From NCBI RefSeq assembly GCF_030272615.1, contig NC_081406.1, positions 117,498,847 through 117,562,846 of the forward strand: a stretch of 64,000 nt of DNA, read 5' to 3'. This DNA comes from Cryptomeria japonica. Taxonomy: Eukaryota > Streptophyta > Pinopsida > Cupressales > Cupressaceae. The notes below the pieces were generated by a model. It was not told the origin of the DNA. It saw only the letters and a program-made list of their open reading frames with translations, and did no database searches. Below, one piece after another: positions 1-11,660 of the stretch. The first letter of the stretch is position 1. Each line of letters begins with the position of its first letter. Both the position numbers and the translations under genes were made by a program.

Positions 1-442
1 ACATCTGAAATGGATGGAATACCTCCAATCCTTCACCTTCACCATTAAGCATAACAAGAGGCAACTTAAGAAGGTGGCAGATAGAATCCTGTCGCAATAT
101 GGTAAGAATGCTTACAAGATTGACCTACCTTCAGATTTAGCTATATCACCAGTCTTTAATGTAGCTGACCTGATCATGTACAAGGGTGAAATAGAAGGGC
201 AGACTGAGAATCAAGCCAAGGTACTGCAAGACCTAGATGTTAATGCCTTACCACAGGTGAAGAAGCCAATAGCAGAGGAGATCTTGCAATCTAGAGTAAA
301 GAAGTCCACAAGACACCAAGTCTACATGGAACACTTGGTGAAGTGGGCAAGAGAACCTGAGTCTGAAGCTACCTAGGTTGAAGAAATCAGGTTCAAGACA
401 CTTGGAATAGGCCCGAATCTCATCTCTTCTTCTATTTCTTAG
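1..442 (+). pseudogene. Chromovirus pol 3' end: RNase H joined to integrase C-terminus and chromodomain
   Basis: The frame opens with an RNase H C-terminal signature (WMEYLQSFTFTIKH, then KKVADRIL). It then jumps directly to the integrase C-terminal signature YGKNAYKIDLPSDLAISPVF and FNVADL. It ends in a chromodomain-like segment (EEILQSRVKKSTR, then HLVKWAREPESEAT) followed by a TAG where chromodomains have a conserved Trp. In an intact Ty3 chromovirus the integrase zinc-binding and DDE core domains lie between RNase H and this C-terminus, so a large in-frame deletion has fused the two. The reading frame continues past the TAG to about position 442, immediately before a polypurine tract. The protein would be non-functional. 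The chromodomain assigns the element to chromoviruses; the exact clade is not resolved. Confidence 0.85.
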
Positions 443-450
443 TTGTGTGT

Positions 451-460
451 AGAGGGGGAG
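451..460 (+). other. Polypurine tract of the chromovirus
   Basis: AGAGGGGGAG lies directly after the chromodomain frame and directly before the LTR. This is where plus-strand priming occurs in an LTR retrotransposon. Confidence 0.75.
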
Positions 461-462
461 TA

Positions 463-2054
463 TGGTGAAGGAGAACCCTTCCAAACTCTTTCTCTTTCTT
501 TGTTTTGTTGGTGTTATGCTTCCTATGAAGCCATTGTACATGAATAAGAGCCATGAGCTCATGTGTGCTAGACTAGGTCCTAGTTTTAGGTCCTTAGTGT
601 TTGTGTGATTTATTGTGCAGGAGAGGTTGAGTGTGCTTGGAATGTGTGTTAGGCCTTATTGGCATGTTGATGTCCTTAGGAAAGCCCAAAATAGACTTAG
701 GAGTCATGAAAAGAAACGATGGCAAAGTTGCTCAAAAGATGCAAAAGTTGCATGACAACTTTTAAAAGTTGTCAAGCAACTTTTCCACCCAAAATGGTCA
801 TAGACCCTTTTTGTGCATGGAAAGCCCTAATTTTGGCACACCAACCAAGGTATGGGTAGTATAAGTACTTGCAAACCCTAAATTCATTTTTTTTTGGGAT
901 GTCAGACTTTGTACGGCCCAAGGAGGAAAAGCTTGACTGTGACTATTTTCTAGTTACCAGTCAATTTGAATGAAGTTACCGAGAAAACAAATGATTGATT
1001 TGTGAGAAAACCTATGTGAAATGTCTTCTTTGGTGTATATATCTTCATTTTGAGTGATTAGATTGGCTTTTGTTTACCGGTTGAGTGTGTTTGTAAATAA
1101 TTTGTAAGTTGCAATCTTACTGTCCAATTTTGGACTGGTTTGAGTAAATGAAGTCTTAACTCCATTCCCCATTGTGGAACCACCATGAAACCATGGGGAA
1201 TGGATGTGAAGACCCTATACTATAGTCCCAAGCAAGCAGGGCCCTTGGAAATGTAAGGAGGCCAAGCAAAGACCCATTCCTAGGCGAGACTGGATAGTGC
1301 CTGGTTAGGAATGGTTGTTGGTGCAGAGGTCTTGGAGAGAAAGGTTGATTAGTGGAGAGTAAATCCTTTGGAGGAAGTGCAGAGGAGTGAGTGAAGCATC
1401 ATTGGTGTGAAGGAGGAGCCTCCACCAATCCAAACAAGGTGGCTAGAATACAAAACCTTCACTGTGACCTAGGCAGACTCTAAAAACCCTCAGAAAAACC
1501 CTTGAAAACCTTAAAATCCACCTAGGACATTGTACGGACACTTGGAGGCCTAAAACCTAGAAAATCCTTGAGTCCTTTCCAAATGAATGGTAGTCCTTTT
1601 TGGGAGATTGGGTTTTTTGTGCATCATTGGTGAGAGGGAGCCCTAGAAGACTGGTTAGGAGGCCTAATTGGTCCTAATCCTTGTAGCCCTTTTTGAAGGC
1701 AAAAACCCAAATTGGTGAAATTGGTAAGGGGTTAGAATCTTGAAACCTCTTCAGGGCTCATGAATGGGTGGATAGACCATGAAATAGACCTAAAACAACC
1801 ATGCTAAGACCTTGGAAGGTGTGGAACAAGATTATCCCTTATTAGCCATTGTAAGGGGTTTTGAGTCTCATGAGTAGTTGAGACCTTAGGAGTAGATTTG
1901 CAACCCATTGGTGGGTGGATTGGGCATGGTCAAGGGATTCCTCAAGGAAAGGGAAGTCCTAGAGACCCTAGGGTGTGTAGAGAACACCAGGTGATCCAAG
2001 GAAAGGATCCAAGAGCATAGACTAGGCTAGTCTATCCCAAACCCCATCCCATCA
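463..2054 (+). repeat. Chromovirus LTR, full length
   Basis: The LTR begins with TG two bases after the polypurine tract and ends with CCCATCA three bases before the tRNA primer-binding site. Its right part, from about 978, is repeated at 3066-4140 with the same terminal CATCA, which fixes the right boundary. At about 1592 bp it is long. No complete ORF is present. Because a pol 3' end lies to its left and a PBS plus gag lie to its right, this one LTR is at once the 3' LTR of one unit and the 5' LTR of the next. Confidence 0.8.
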
Positions 2055-2057
2055 GAT

Positions 2058-2069
2058 TGGTATCAGAGC
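2058..2069 (+). other. Primer-binding site, initiator tRNA-Met
   Basis: TGGTATCAGAGC matches the canonical plant initiator-Met PBS and lies three bases (GAT) after the LTR end at 2054. It primes minus-strand DNA synthesis. Confidence 0.9.
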
Positions 2070-2094
2070 AAGTAAAAGACTTGTTGGACTATGT

Positions 2095-3029
2095 ATGTCT
2101 CTATATACTGGTGAATCAGTAGGGGAGAGGAGAATGGTCACTAATGTAGAGTTGGCTAGAGAAGTGGAAGAACAGAAGGAGAAAAATAGACTGCTTGAAG
2201 AAGTTGTGAGTGAGATGAGGGATAAACTACAGGAAGTGGTGGATCAGAGGACACAAGGACCTTGGGATGAAGACACTAAGGGTAAAGGCAAGAAGACTAT
2301 AGATATAGAAGACATTATCCTTGAACCTGATCCCTTATTCAATGAAGAACCATTTATGAAGGCTATTAAGGCCTTGAACACCAAAGCCTTTGAAGGATTG
2401 CCACTTTTCAGTGGAAGAATGGACATTGACACTGTTATGGAGTGGATTGAGGGCATGGAAAACCACTTTGAGTGTGAAGGAGTGACAGAGGCTCAGAAGG
2501 TTAAAGTTGCCAAATCAAGACTAAGGGGAGCAACTTTTACATGGTGGAAGTACCTGCAATAAGAGAGAGTTAGTATGGGAAAGCTACCTATTGCAAATTG
2601 GAAAGCTATGGTGGGTAAGATTAAGGATTGAAGCAGAAGTATCTTGATGTGGCCTCCTACACTGAAGAGTTTCAAAAGCTATGTCTAAGATCTAAAGTCC
2701 AAGAAGATGAATCCATTAAGGTGGCTAGGTATCTAAGTGGCCTAAAGTGGAACATTCAAGAGGAGATAAGCCTATGGACTCCTACTACTATCCAGAAGTG
2801 TCATCAGCTTGCTACCAAAGGAGAAGAGAGGAACAAAAGGAAAGGAGACTCCAATAGTAGGGGTAGAGGCAGAGGTAGAGAACAAGTGAATCACCGAGGT
2901 GGTTACCAAAGCAAGACAAATGAGTAGAGGAACTAAGGAGAAGCCAAGTTGACTGAACATGGCAGTGAAACCAATCCTAGAGGAGGACATTCTAGAGGAA
3001 GAGGTGCACAAGGTGGTCCAAATAAGGGT
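2095..3029 (+). pseudogene. Chromovirus gag, broken
   Basis: The first frame (2095-2562, 155 codons) starts 26 bp after the PBS. It has a charged, coiled-coil-like N-terminus (roughly residues 20-50) and a typical Ty3 Gag block, FEGLPLFSG followed by TFTWWKYLQ. It stops at TAA. A second frame (2628-2927) continues with SYTEEFQKLCLRSKV and an RG-rich basic tail (RGRGRGRE) that stands in for a zinc knuckle and runs, with stops, to about 3029. Material between the two frames is missing, so the gag has an internal deletion and a frameshift. No pol follows: at 3030 the sequence switches into LTR sequence. Confidence 0.8.
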
Positions 3030-4140
3030 AGAGGAGTGAGTGAAGCATCATTGGTGTGAAGGAGGAGAAAACTAATGGATTGATTTGTGAGAAAACCTAT
3101 GTGAAATCTCTTCTTTGGTGTATATATCTTCATTTTGAGTGATTAGATTATCTTTTTGTTTACCGGTTGAGTTTGTTTGTAAATAATTTGTAAGTTGCAG
3201 TCTTACCATCCAGGTTTTTATAGGTTTGAGTAAATGAAGTCTTAACTGCATTCCTCATTGTGGAACCACCATGAAACCATGGGGAATGGATGTGAAGACC
3301 CTATACTATAGTCCTAAGCAAGCAAGACCCTTGGAAATGCAAGTAGGCCAAGAAAAGACCCATTCCTAGGTGAGACTGGACAGTGCCCGGTTAGGAATGG
3401 TTGTTGGTGTAGAGGACTTGGAGAGAAAGGTTGATTAGTGGAGAGTGCATCCTTTGGAGGAAGTGCAGAGGAGTGAGTGAAGCATCATTGGTGTGAAGGA
3501 GGAGCCTCCACCAATCCAAACAAGGTGTCTAGAATACAAAACCTTCACTGTGACCCAGGTAGACTCTAAAAACCCTCACAAAAACCCTTGAAAACCTTAA
3601 AATCCACCCAGGACAGTGTACGAACACTTGGAGGCCTAAAACCTATAAAATCCTTAAGTCCTTGCCAAATGAATGGCAGTCCTTTTTGGGAGATTGGGTT
3701 TTTTGTGCATCGTTTGTGAGAGGGAGCCCTAGAAGACTAGTTAGGAGGCCTAATTGGTCCTAATCCTTGTAGCCCTTTTTGAAGGCAAAAACCCAAATTG
3801 GTGAAATCGGTAAGGGGTTAGAATCTTGAAACCTCTTGGGGGCTCATGAATGGGTGGATAGACCATGAAATAGACCTGAAGCAACCTTGCTAAGACCTTG
3901 GAAGGTGTGGAACAAGATTAGCCCTTATTAGCCATAGTAAGGGGTTTTGAGTCTCATGAGTAGTTGAGACCTTAGGAGTAGTTTTGCAACTCATTGGTGG
4001 GTGGATTGGGCATGGTTAGGGGATTCCTCAAGAAAAGGGAAGTCATAGAGACCCTAGGGTTTGTAGAGAACATGAGGTGATCGAAGGAAAGGATCCAAGA
4101 GCATAGACTAGGCTAGTCTATCCCAAACCCCATCCCATCA
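3030..4140 (+). repeat. Truncated, rearranged chromovirus LTR copy
   Basis: Positions 3030-3068 match LTR positions 1381-1419, and from about 3066 the sequence matches LTR positions 978-2054 to the end. The LTR copy is therefore a patchwork: a short out-of-order block, then the 3' two-thirds of the LTR. It ends at CATCA (4140), exactly where the full LTR ends. The sequence at 4141 belongs to a different, opposite-strand element, so 4140/4141 is the right insertion boundary of the chromovirus in element A. Confidence 0.8.
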
Positions 4141-5180
4141 CCCAGATAGTTCTAGGAATAACTTCCTCCATCCAGATTTCATCTTTCTTGATCACAAAAT
4201 AAATTTCCTTCTGATATTTATCCACAATAGCTTGTGACAGTCTTATTCTAGTTTTTTAGTCAAGCCTTTAATGCTTGAAAGTATTCATTTAAGTTTTTCT
4301 CCCAGTTTTCTCCCATATTGTTCAATAGAAGCAACAGTTGTTTTCCTACCAGAAAGTCAAAACCAAAATCTCTTGGGCCAATATTGAGTACTTGTTTTGT
4401 GATGTACAACATTAGACAAACAAGCATATTTCCAAATCTGAATGTTCATTTCTTATCTCTTTTAATCTTTCCCAGATTATCTATCAACTCATCTTTGAGC
4501 CATTCACATACATCTATCCTTGTTTTATCTTTAACCATATCATAGGCACTTTTGATACATAAGCTAGAAACCGAGTTCAACCTATTTGCATGTGTATCTT
4601 TATAACCTAAGATCATACTGATAAATCATACATTTATGTCTTTTACATCGTTTACCCTTAAAGACCTTTTATCAAATGTTGCACCGGTTAGGTTTATCAC
4701 TATGTCATTTGAGACCTTTTTTGTTTTGTCAGGTTTGTTACCAGTGGAAGGTAACCCTGTTACAACTTTTACTACTTCTTTTGTGATTTTATGGATTGGA
4801 TCCAACCAGAAGAATTCACCATGATCTCTTCTTAGCACAATCCTTATGATATCCTTGGGAAAATCCGAGACACTAAGGATTTCAGTGAAACCTAGGGTTT
4901 CCACTATTTTATGTTCCAGCTTGACATTTCCAAACTCATCACAAATCATAGTCCTATACATATTTTTGATCTCATCATCACCTAATTCATCAGTATGATA
5001 ATGTATATACATCCAAGGGTCTTCAGCATATACTACTCCCTTAGGAATTTGAGAAAATGCACCTATGCTATCATCTTTCTTCGCAATTTTGAGAACCAGT
5101 TTGAAAACAGGTCTAGGGCATTTAATAACCACAAAAATAGTAGGGTTTGCAATAAATTCAAGAGTGGATGAGGATGCCAT
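4141..5180 (-). pseudogene. ORF2 of element A, unknown accessory protein (3' truncated)
   Basis: The open part (5180-4626, 184 codons) starts MASSSTLEF. It reads on to 4141 through a TGA after residue 184, further stops and a frame change. Conserved with F and C are GVVYAEDPWMYIHYH, an IVLRRDHGEFFWLD block, the core ITKEVVKVVTGLP, and further on RIDVCEWLKDELIDNLGKI. The last readable piece (KYQKEIYF...) aligns with the equivalent stretch of ORF2 in C. I see no protease, integrase, RT or RNase H motif, no signal peptide and no clear membrane helix. The function is unknown. A relationship to the 'putative plant transposon protein' families is possible but unproven. Confidence 0.7.
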
Positions 5181-5524
5181 GATAATAAATACCTCAATCT
5201 GCCTTAAGGATGAATTCTTTGATGGATTGTTTCACTTCTTCGCTAAGGATGCCTTCGCTTGGGAAATTTCATGCTCTTGAAGATTTGAATGCTTGGTGAA
5301 AAGAAAATGGAGACAAAACACTTGCTTTATAATGTTATTTTCACCAACTACCACATTTAATGCTTGCCAATTAAGTCATAACTTAAACTTATCTGCCGAT
5401 ATAGAAGTAATTTCAACTTCTCACCATTAACCGAGGGAATAATAGTATGTTTTTCATTTGTTGCTAAAACCCCAAAAGATTTTCCTTTAGTTAGATGAAG
5501 AGTCTCCTACTGGTGGAGGGTTAC
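5181..5524. other. Intercistronic region of element A
   Basis: This stretch separates the ORF1 end from the ORF2 start. It is AT-rich and I see no open frame or repeat in it. C and F have the same kind of gap (about 400-600 bp). Confidence 0.5.
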
Positions 5525-6599
5525 TCTATTTTTCCGGTGGAGAAGTATTCCCATCAACATTCTGATCTAACTTTCTGATCCATTGTTTTGAGAATTCTTT
5601 CTTTACCTCTTCAACCTTTTATTTACCTTTCAAGCTAGGACCTTTATTATTTGTCGGTGGTGCCTTATTTCTACAAAATTTTGCAATATGTCCAATCTTG
5701 TTACAAGCATAATAGGTCACATTGTTTTTCTGAATAGCTTTCCCATATCCTATGCCGGTTTGTGTTTTGCATTGATTAGATAAGTGTCCAAATCTTCCAC
5801 AAACATAACATCTTACATTCATTTTGCAATTTTCTAGATTATGACCAATTTTGTTGCACTTAGAACATTGACCGGTGGGTATATTAGTGTTCTGATAGTT
5901 CCTAGATCTACACTGATTTGCTCTATGACCATACTTGTTGCAGTTGAAACATTTCCCATTAAATTTGTCAGCATTAGGTTGTCTTACCGATTTGCTATGA
6001 TCATGATTGTTTGCAATACCGGAGCTTTCACCAACTTCAAAGCCAAGGCCATTTGTGTCTCCATTAGGTTTCTAGTTTTTCAACATGTCATCAAGTTCTT
6101 CTGAACTTTTCTTGAATTTATCCTTGTGTTGATTTGCAGTAGCCAGTTCTCTTTCCAAGATTCCTTTCTGTCTCATGAGTTCATTTGTGTCATTTTGTGT
6201 ATGCATCAAATCTGTCTTCAACATATCATTTTCATGACTAAGTCTTGTGTTTTCATTTCCAGCATCATTCAGCCTTTCAACCAAGTCATCTTCATTCTTC
6301 TTTCTATCTTCAATTTATTTATAAAATCTCATAGTCATATCTTGCATCTCATTCTTCATTGTAGTGTTTTCTTGTCTCAACTTGTTCACTAGATCATTAA
6401 GAGTTTCCTTTTCATCATCATTGCTTTGCATCTTTTCACAAAGTTCTCTTCTCTTATTCCTTGCAATAGTAAGATTTTATTGAAGTCCTTGAATAATATC
6501 CTATGTGGCCTTCAGATCATCTTCAAGTTTTATATTCTTTACTTTTTCTGCATCATAGTCTGAAAGAGTTGTTTCCAACTGCTTCATTAGGTTTTCCAT
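5525..6599 (-). pseudogene. ORF1 of element A: Gag-like coiled coil plus four CCHC knuckles
   Basis: The start at 6599 is the first ATG after the PBS, and the corresponding ATG is used in F. The N-terminal half (to about 6072) is rich in E, K, N and Q with heptad-like spacing (for example MVERLNDAGNENTRLSHEND), so a coiled coil is likely. It is broken by stops. The C-terminal part has four CX2CX4HX4C units: CFNCNKYGHRANQC, CSKCNKIGHNLENC, CYVCGRFGHLSNQC, and YYACNKIGHIAKFC, where the first Cys has become Tyr. The frame meets TAA after SLKGK, where F retains CAA, and would end near 5525. Role inferred: RNA binding and particle assembly. Four knuckles is more than the one or two usual in LTR Gag. 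Confidence 0.75.
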
Positions 6600-6656
6600 C
6601 TCTACCGGTGTTAAGATCTTCCTCAAGCTGTTAGGCTTTTGAAAATAGAGGACCAG

Positions 6657-6668
6657 GCTCTGATACCA
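6657..6668 (-). other. Primer-binding site of element A
   Basis: The minus strand reads TGGTATCAGAGC, a perfect match to the initiator-Met PBS, two bases from the LTR end. Confidence 0.9.
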
Positions 6669-6670
6669 AT

Positions 6671-7563
<893 letters not shown>

Positions 7564-8525
7564 AACATAACCACAAATATATTCACCACTTGACACAATA
7601 TTTTTGACGTGGAAACCCAAATGGGAAAAACCATGGTGAGATGAGACACAAGATAAATATCTTAACTCTTCTGAAGTTTGCCTTGTTAGGAGCCTAGCCT
7701 ATTAAAGCTTTGTAAAAGTCATGTTAAGAACAAATCCTATTAGGGACCACTCGGTAAAGGGATTGACTATAATGCCTTGTTAGAAGTATTACCTAGTAAG
7801 GAGTAACCTCAGTAGAGGATTTGAAAATCCAAACTAATGGACCACCTTGTTAGAGGATTTGAATAGCACCAAGCTTGTTAGACCTTACCCAGTTAGGGGA
7901 TTTCAATTCTGTTGTAATTGCTAGAAAACAACAAGAGTTTTCTGATCTGTTTGAAAAGAACTACACTTTCTTGATCAGATCCTTTTCATGCTCTTTATCT
8001 TCCTTTACTCAAACTGCAGATACATCAGCCAGTTCGGCAACCACACACTCAACTGATCTTTAACAACACTCAAACTAAACAACTTCATTGAACTTATAAG
8101 CAAAATAATTAGGTCGATAAAATAACAAAAACTTAATTCTCATAGAGATTACAAACAAGTTGGTTAAATTATGACCGTTAGATTACATAGCAATCTCTGC
8201 ACATCAATCAAGAAAACCTCAACTACTCCTTGATCACAACTTCATCGAACTTAGTAACTCATCATGCGCTTTGCATTGCATGCAATATACTTGCTCATTC
8301 CCTAGACAAAAATTGTTTCAACAACACGCCAAAATCACTTGAAATTGTCTTCATACAATGATCATACATGTCATAATCATTACTGCTCGTCATAAGATCA
8401 TAAACCATTATAACCAATTCACCAAACTTAATCGGTTAGTGTTTATCAAAACAACAGGTAGGGTTTACCAGTTACTGGTTCAACTGTCCAATACATAGCA
8501 ATACCAGTTCACTCCACAAACTTAG
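7564..8525 (-). repeat. Fragment 1 of LTR B' (same family as element B LTRs)
   Basis: The sequence is collinear with the B LTRs starting at about 17473 and 23277: GGAAACCCAAATGGGAAAA..., then recurring CTTGTTAGAGGATTT-type words. The first 310 or so bases of the LTR are missing because element A is inserted there. It ends at 8525, where D begins, and resumes at 28908. Confidence 0.8.
8521..8525. other. Target site duplication of element D (left copy)
   Basis: CTTAG precedes the left LTR of D, and CTTAC follows the right LTR at 28908-28912. One of the five bases differs, consistent with later mutation. Confidence 0.65.
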
Positions 8526-8793
8526 TATTGCATGTGAGAATTCATCTTTATTCAAATATCAATTAGAAACAAAGGGAAATCACGAATCCCTATTCTAAAT
8601 ATTTAATTAACATTAGAAAATGGTTAATGATTAAATGATGAAAGAATAGGAAATAGAAATAATTAGTAAGATGATGAGGAAATATGAAATAGAAGAATAT
8701 GATTAATTAACTTAATTAAATAATTAAAGAATTATTTAATCAATTAGAGGAATAATTAGTACATGATAAATGAGACATTTTTAGGTGTCTACA
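8526..8793 (-). repeat. 3' LTR of element D, internally deleted
   Basis: It matches both ends of the 1186-bp LTR at 27722-28907 but lacks about 920 bp in the middle. The break falls after CCTATTCTAA, resuming at an AT-rich TTTAATTAAC stretch. Both termini are kept, ending TGTCTACA, so this is a deletion within an inserted LTR, not a truncated insertion. Confidence 0.8.
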
Positions 8794-8807
8794 TTTGTCC
8801 CTCTTTG
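8794..8807 (-). other. Polypurine tract of element D
   Basis: The minus strand reads CAAAGAGGGACAAA directly before the LTR start TGTAGACACC. Confidence 0.7.
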
Positions 8808-9062
8808 AGACAATGTCAGAACTACGTTGCTTTGAAGAAAATGAAATATTCTGCCCTACTATGCCCTAGTGATACTTAGGGTGTGCCCCCTCGGAAAAGG
8901 TGGTCAAAAAATTTGAAAATTGAGACCATATTTTCGATATCAATATAATGAGAAATCATGTGAAATTTCATGCAATTTTGAGATCATTTGAGTAGGCTAC
9001 AAGTTGTTTGAAGCTGGCGAGGACCACATGCATTGAGGTGGCAAAAAGCCCTAATTTTGAGC

Positions 9063-9071
9063 TATAAATAG
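9063..9071 (+). promoter_or_regulatory. TATA-like box antisense to element D
   Basis: TATAAATAG is a strong plant TATA-box match. It is on the strand opposite to D's genes and about 85 bp upstream of an ATG-initiated frame. Promoter activity is inferred only from sequence. Confidence 0.4.
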
Positions 9072-9155
9072 AGAATTTATGTTTTCATTTGCTCATGTGT
9101 GTGCAAATGAGTTAATTCCCATTATTGTGTTCACTAAAGATCCTTAGCATCCTAT

Positions 9156-9323
9156 ATGACTAGCTACATGGAATATCCTAACTTTGAAAGTATCCCGAAT
9201 AAAGCCTAGTTGCTAGCAAGCTTTAAGAGCTCCGATGAGGTTATAGACTGTAATTTCTCAAATATTTCTCCATTGTCAGTAGGCATTCATAGCCTTGATG
9301 GAGTTACTCGCATGTTCCCATAG
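9156..9323 (+). pseudogene. Possible antisense ORF remnant in element D
   Basis: A 56-codon frame starts with ATG at 9156 and contains one internal TAG at codon 18. It reads MTSYMEYPNFESIPNKA, then after the stop a protein-like stretch ending HSLDGVTRMFP. It sits where Tat-lineage elements often carry antisense ORFs, and element E has one in the equivalent place. No domain is recognised, and the frame is short, so chance is possible. Confidence 0.35.
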
Positions 9324-9915
9324 TCAAGCTTTTTTTCACACTTTGTATGCGTGATATTTCAGTTCTATATCATTGCTCTTTTGCCTTGAGATGAATATTT
9401 GGCATAGCATTTTTTTTCTCTTTATTTTCTTGCCTTGACTTGTAAGTAATAAAACCTATTTGGGTGTGACAATTATAGTGGTGCTAAAGTAGAATTTTAG
9501 ATTTTTCACTAGTCATATGATCAACTAGGTGTCTAGAATGAGTTAGAGATTTATTGTGTTTGAGATACAGAAATTGATAGATTTTGGGTTAACAAGTCTC
9601 AACTAGTGAAATCACTACCCAACCATAAGTAAAGCATTGTCCGAGGGTAATGTTGAAAATGAATGACCTTAGGACCTCAAAGACTTCATGTCCAAATATC
9701 TAAGAAAGGAGATGACCCTTGCTTCTCTTAAATGTAAACATATGATAAACTTGGACAGTTGCCTTGTTTTACTGATACTGCTATATGAAAATGCAGAAAT
9801 TATATGTCGTGAAATTTGTGAATATGACGTTCTTTGGAAAGAAACCATATGCGATGTAGTGCTTTGAATAAAATGATATGCAATGCAGAAAGTAAAATCT
9901 AAACTAACCCAACCC

Positions 9916-11148
9916 TTAGGTATAATATCGTTTAAGGTGCATGTTTTTCATAGGGTCAAAGAGTGGATCTCCCTCTATGGTAGCCAAATTGTATGCTCCA
10001 TTGCCTATAACCCTTGTTATGATAAAAGGACCTAGCCAATTAGGTTCAAACTTCCCTATATTTTCTCGTTCCGCTAGGTTTCATTGGTCCTCTTTGAGAA
10101 CTAGATCTCCCACTTCAATGTTTCTTGGGCGGACTCATTTATTATAACTTCATCTTAGTCTATTTTGAAAACCTTGCAGATGATTGAAAGCAGTTTGTCT
10201 CTTGTCATCAAGCATTTCTAGCTCTTGTAATCTTGCCACTTGATAGTCTTCCTTTGATATAATGTTTTTTAAGGAGACTCTTAGAGATGGTAGTTCTATT
10301 TCAATAGGGAGTATTGCTTCTATATCATAGACCAAGGAATATGGTGTTTCTCCTATTGGGATGCATTCTCCTATTCTATAAGCACAAAGAGCAGGATTTA
10401 ACTAGAGATGCCAGTCCCATCCTGTATCAGTGACCACTATCTTAAGGATCTTCAATATTGTCTTGTTTGTTGCCTTTGCTTGTCCATTGCTTTGCGGATA
10501 ATATGGTGTTTCAAATATCTGTTGTATTTGAAATTTGTCGCACAATTCTTTCACTTCTTGATTTATGAATGGACGTCCAGTGTCTGTCACTATGCACATT
10601 GGAATCTTGTATCTATAGATAATGTAATTGAGCATGAATTTTTCTATTTTCTTTCCAGTGGTGTATGTAAGAGGAATTTCCTTGACCCATTTAGTAAAGT
10701 ACTTAGTAGCTATCAAGATAAATTTGTGTCCATTGGAAGAAGTAGGATTGATTTTACCCACTAGATCTAATGCCCATTGTGAAAATGGCCATGGTGATGT
10801 AATAGGTTGAAGATCTTGTGTTGGTGCAGGAATGAGATCTCCATGCATTTGACATTGCTTGCATTTTTTCACATATTTATAGGCATCTTTTTCCATAGTT
10901 GGCTAGTAATATCCTATTCTTAGCAATTTCTTTGACAATGGTGGACCACATTAATGCGCCTCACAAATTCCATCATGGATTTCCTTTATAGCAAGTTGTT
11001 CTTCATTTTCATCAAGAAATTGGAGAACAGTTCCATCGAAGCCCTTTATATACAATGTATCAGTAATAATAGTGTGTCTGGATGCTTGATGAATAAGAGT
11101 CTTCTTTTGATTTCTAGATAAATTTGGAGACATGTGCTGAGTATGCAA
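9916..11148 (-). pseudogene. Element D integrase
   Basis: From the minus-strand N-terminus, the order begins with a stretch equivalent to the H2C2 zinc-binding region (DTLYIKGFDGTVL, then EIHDGICEAH). The catalytic core follows (WALDLVGKINP with the first Asp; CIVTDTGRPF with the second Asp; YYPQSNGQAKATNK, where the catalytic Glu position reads Lys/Ala context). A C-terminal part follows (ILPIEIELPSLRVSL, then a GDLVL/NWLGPF-like stretch) ending near 9916. Stops lie between 10951 and 10896 and after 10150. It closely parallels the integrase of E. It is not functional as it stands. Confidence 0.8.
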
Positions 11149-11169
11149 ATATGTGTATATCTCATTTTA

Positions 11170-11660
11170 CCATAGGGATTTTGGACCCACAATTGCACAT
11201 ACATATTTTGTTGAGGGAATTCCATATGTCGGTATCTTCGATTGTTCTATAATAAACTCAAATAGAGTTCATTATTAGGCATATTTAGAAGAGACCCTAC
11301 TATAGCCATGGCATCAGCTGCCTTGTTCTATATCCTTGGAATCTGTTCGAAAGTGATTTTATTGAAATTCTCTTTGTAATATTCTACCATTTTCTTATAA
11401 GGCAAGAGTTTGTCATCTTTCATGTTGTAGTCATATTGAGTTGGTTCACAATTAGTTGTGAGTCCCCATAGACCTACAATTCTTTTATTCTCCACTGCAC
11501 AGCTATACGAAGTCCTACGAGGAGAGCTTCATATTTGGCTATATTGTTCGTACATGGAAAATTTTTCCTAAATTACTTAGGGATAGAATCACCTTGAGGG
11601 GTGATGAAAATAATCCCATCTCTAGATCAATGACTTGTATATGAACCATCAAAGTATAAT
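11170..11660 (-). pseudogene. Element D second (archaeal-type) RNase H
   Basis: The domain starts at WKLYFDGSYT, the first catalytic Asp region, and continues with a stretch homologous to YEALITGLHLAI and VYGDSQFVI of element E, broken by several stops. A second RNase H after the RT-linked one is a hallmark of the Tat lineage of plant Ty3 elements. Confidence 0.65.

Larger units (their letters stand above)
8808..9915. other. 3' non-coding region of element D
   Basis: This 1.1-kb stretch lies between the integrase stop and the 3' LTR. It holds no sense-strand ORF. On the opposite (plus) strand it has a TATA-like box and a short broken ORF, listed separately. Confidence 0.6.

Noticed and set aside
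10408-10764. 118-codon plus-strand frame
   Set aside because: It lies exactly opposite the integrase core of element D and has no domain of its own; a shadow frame.
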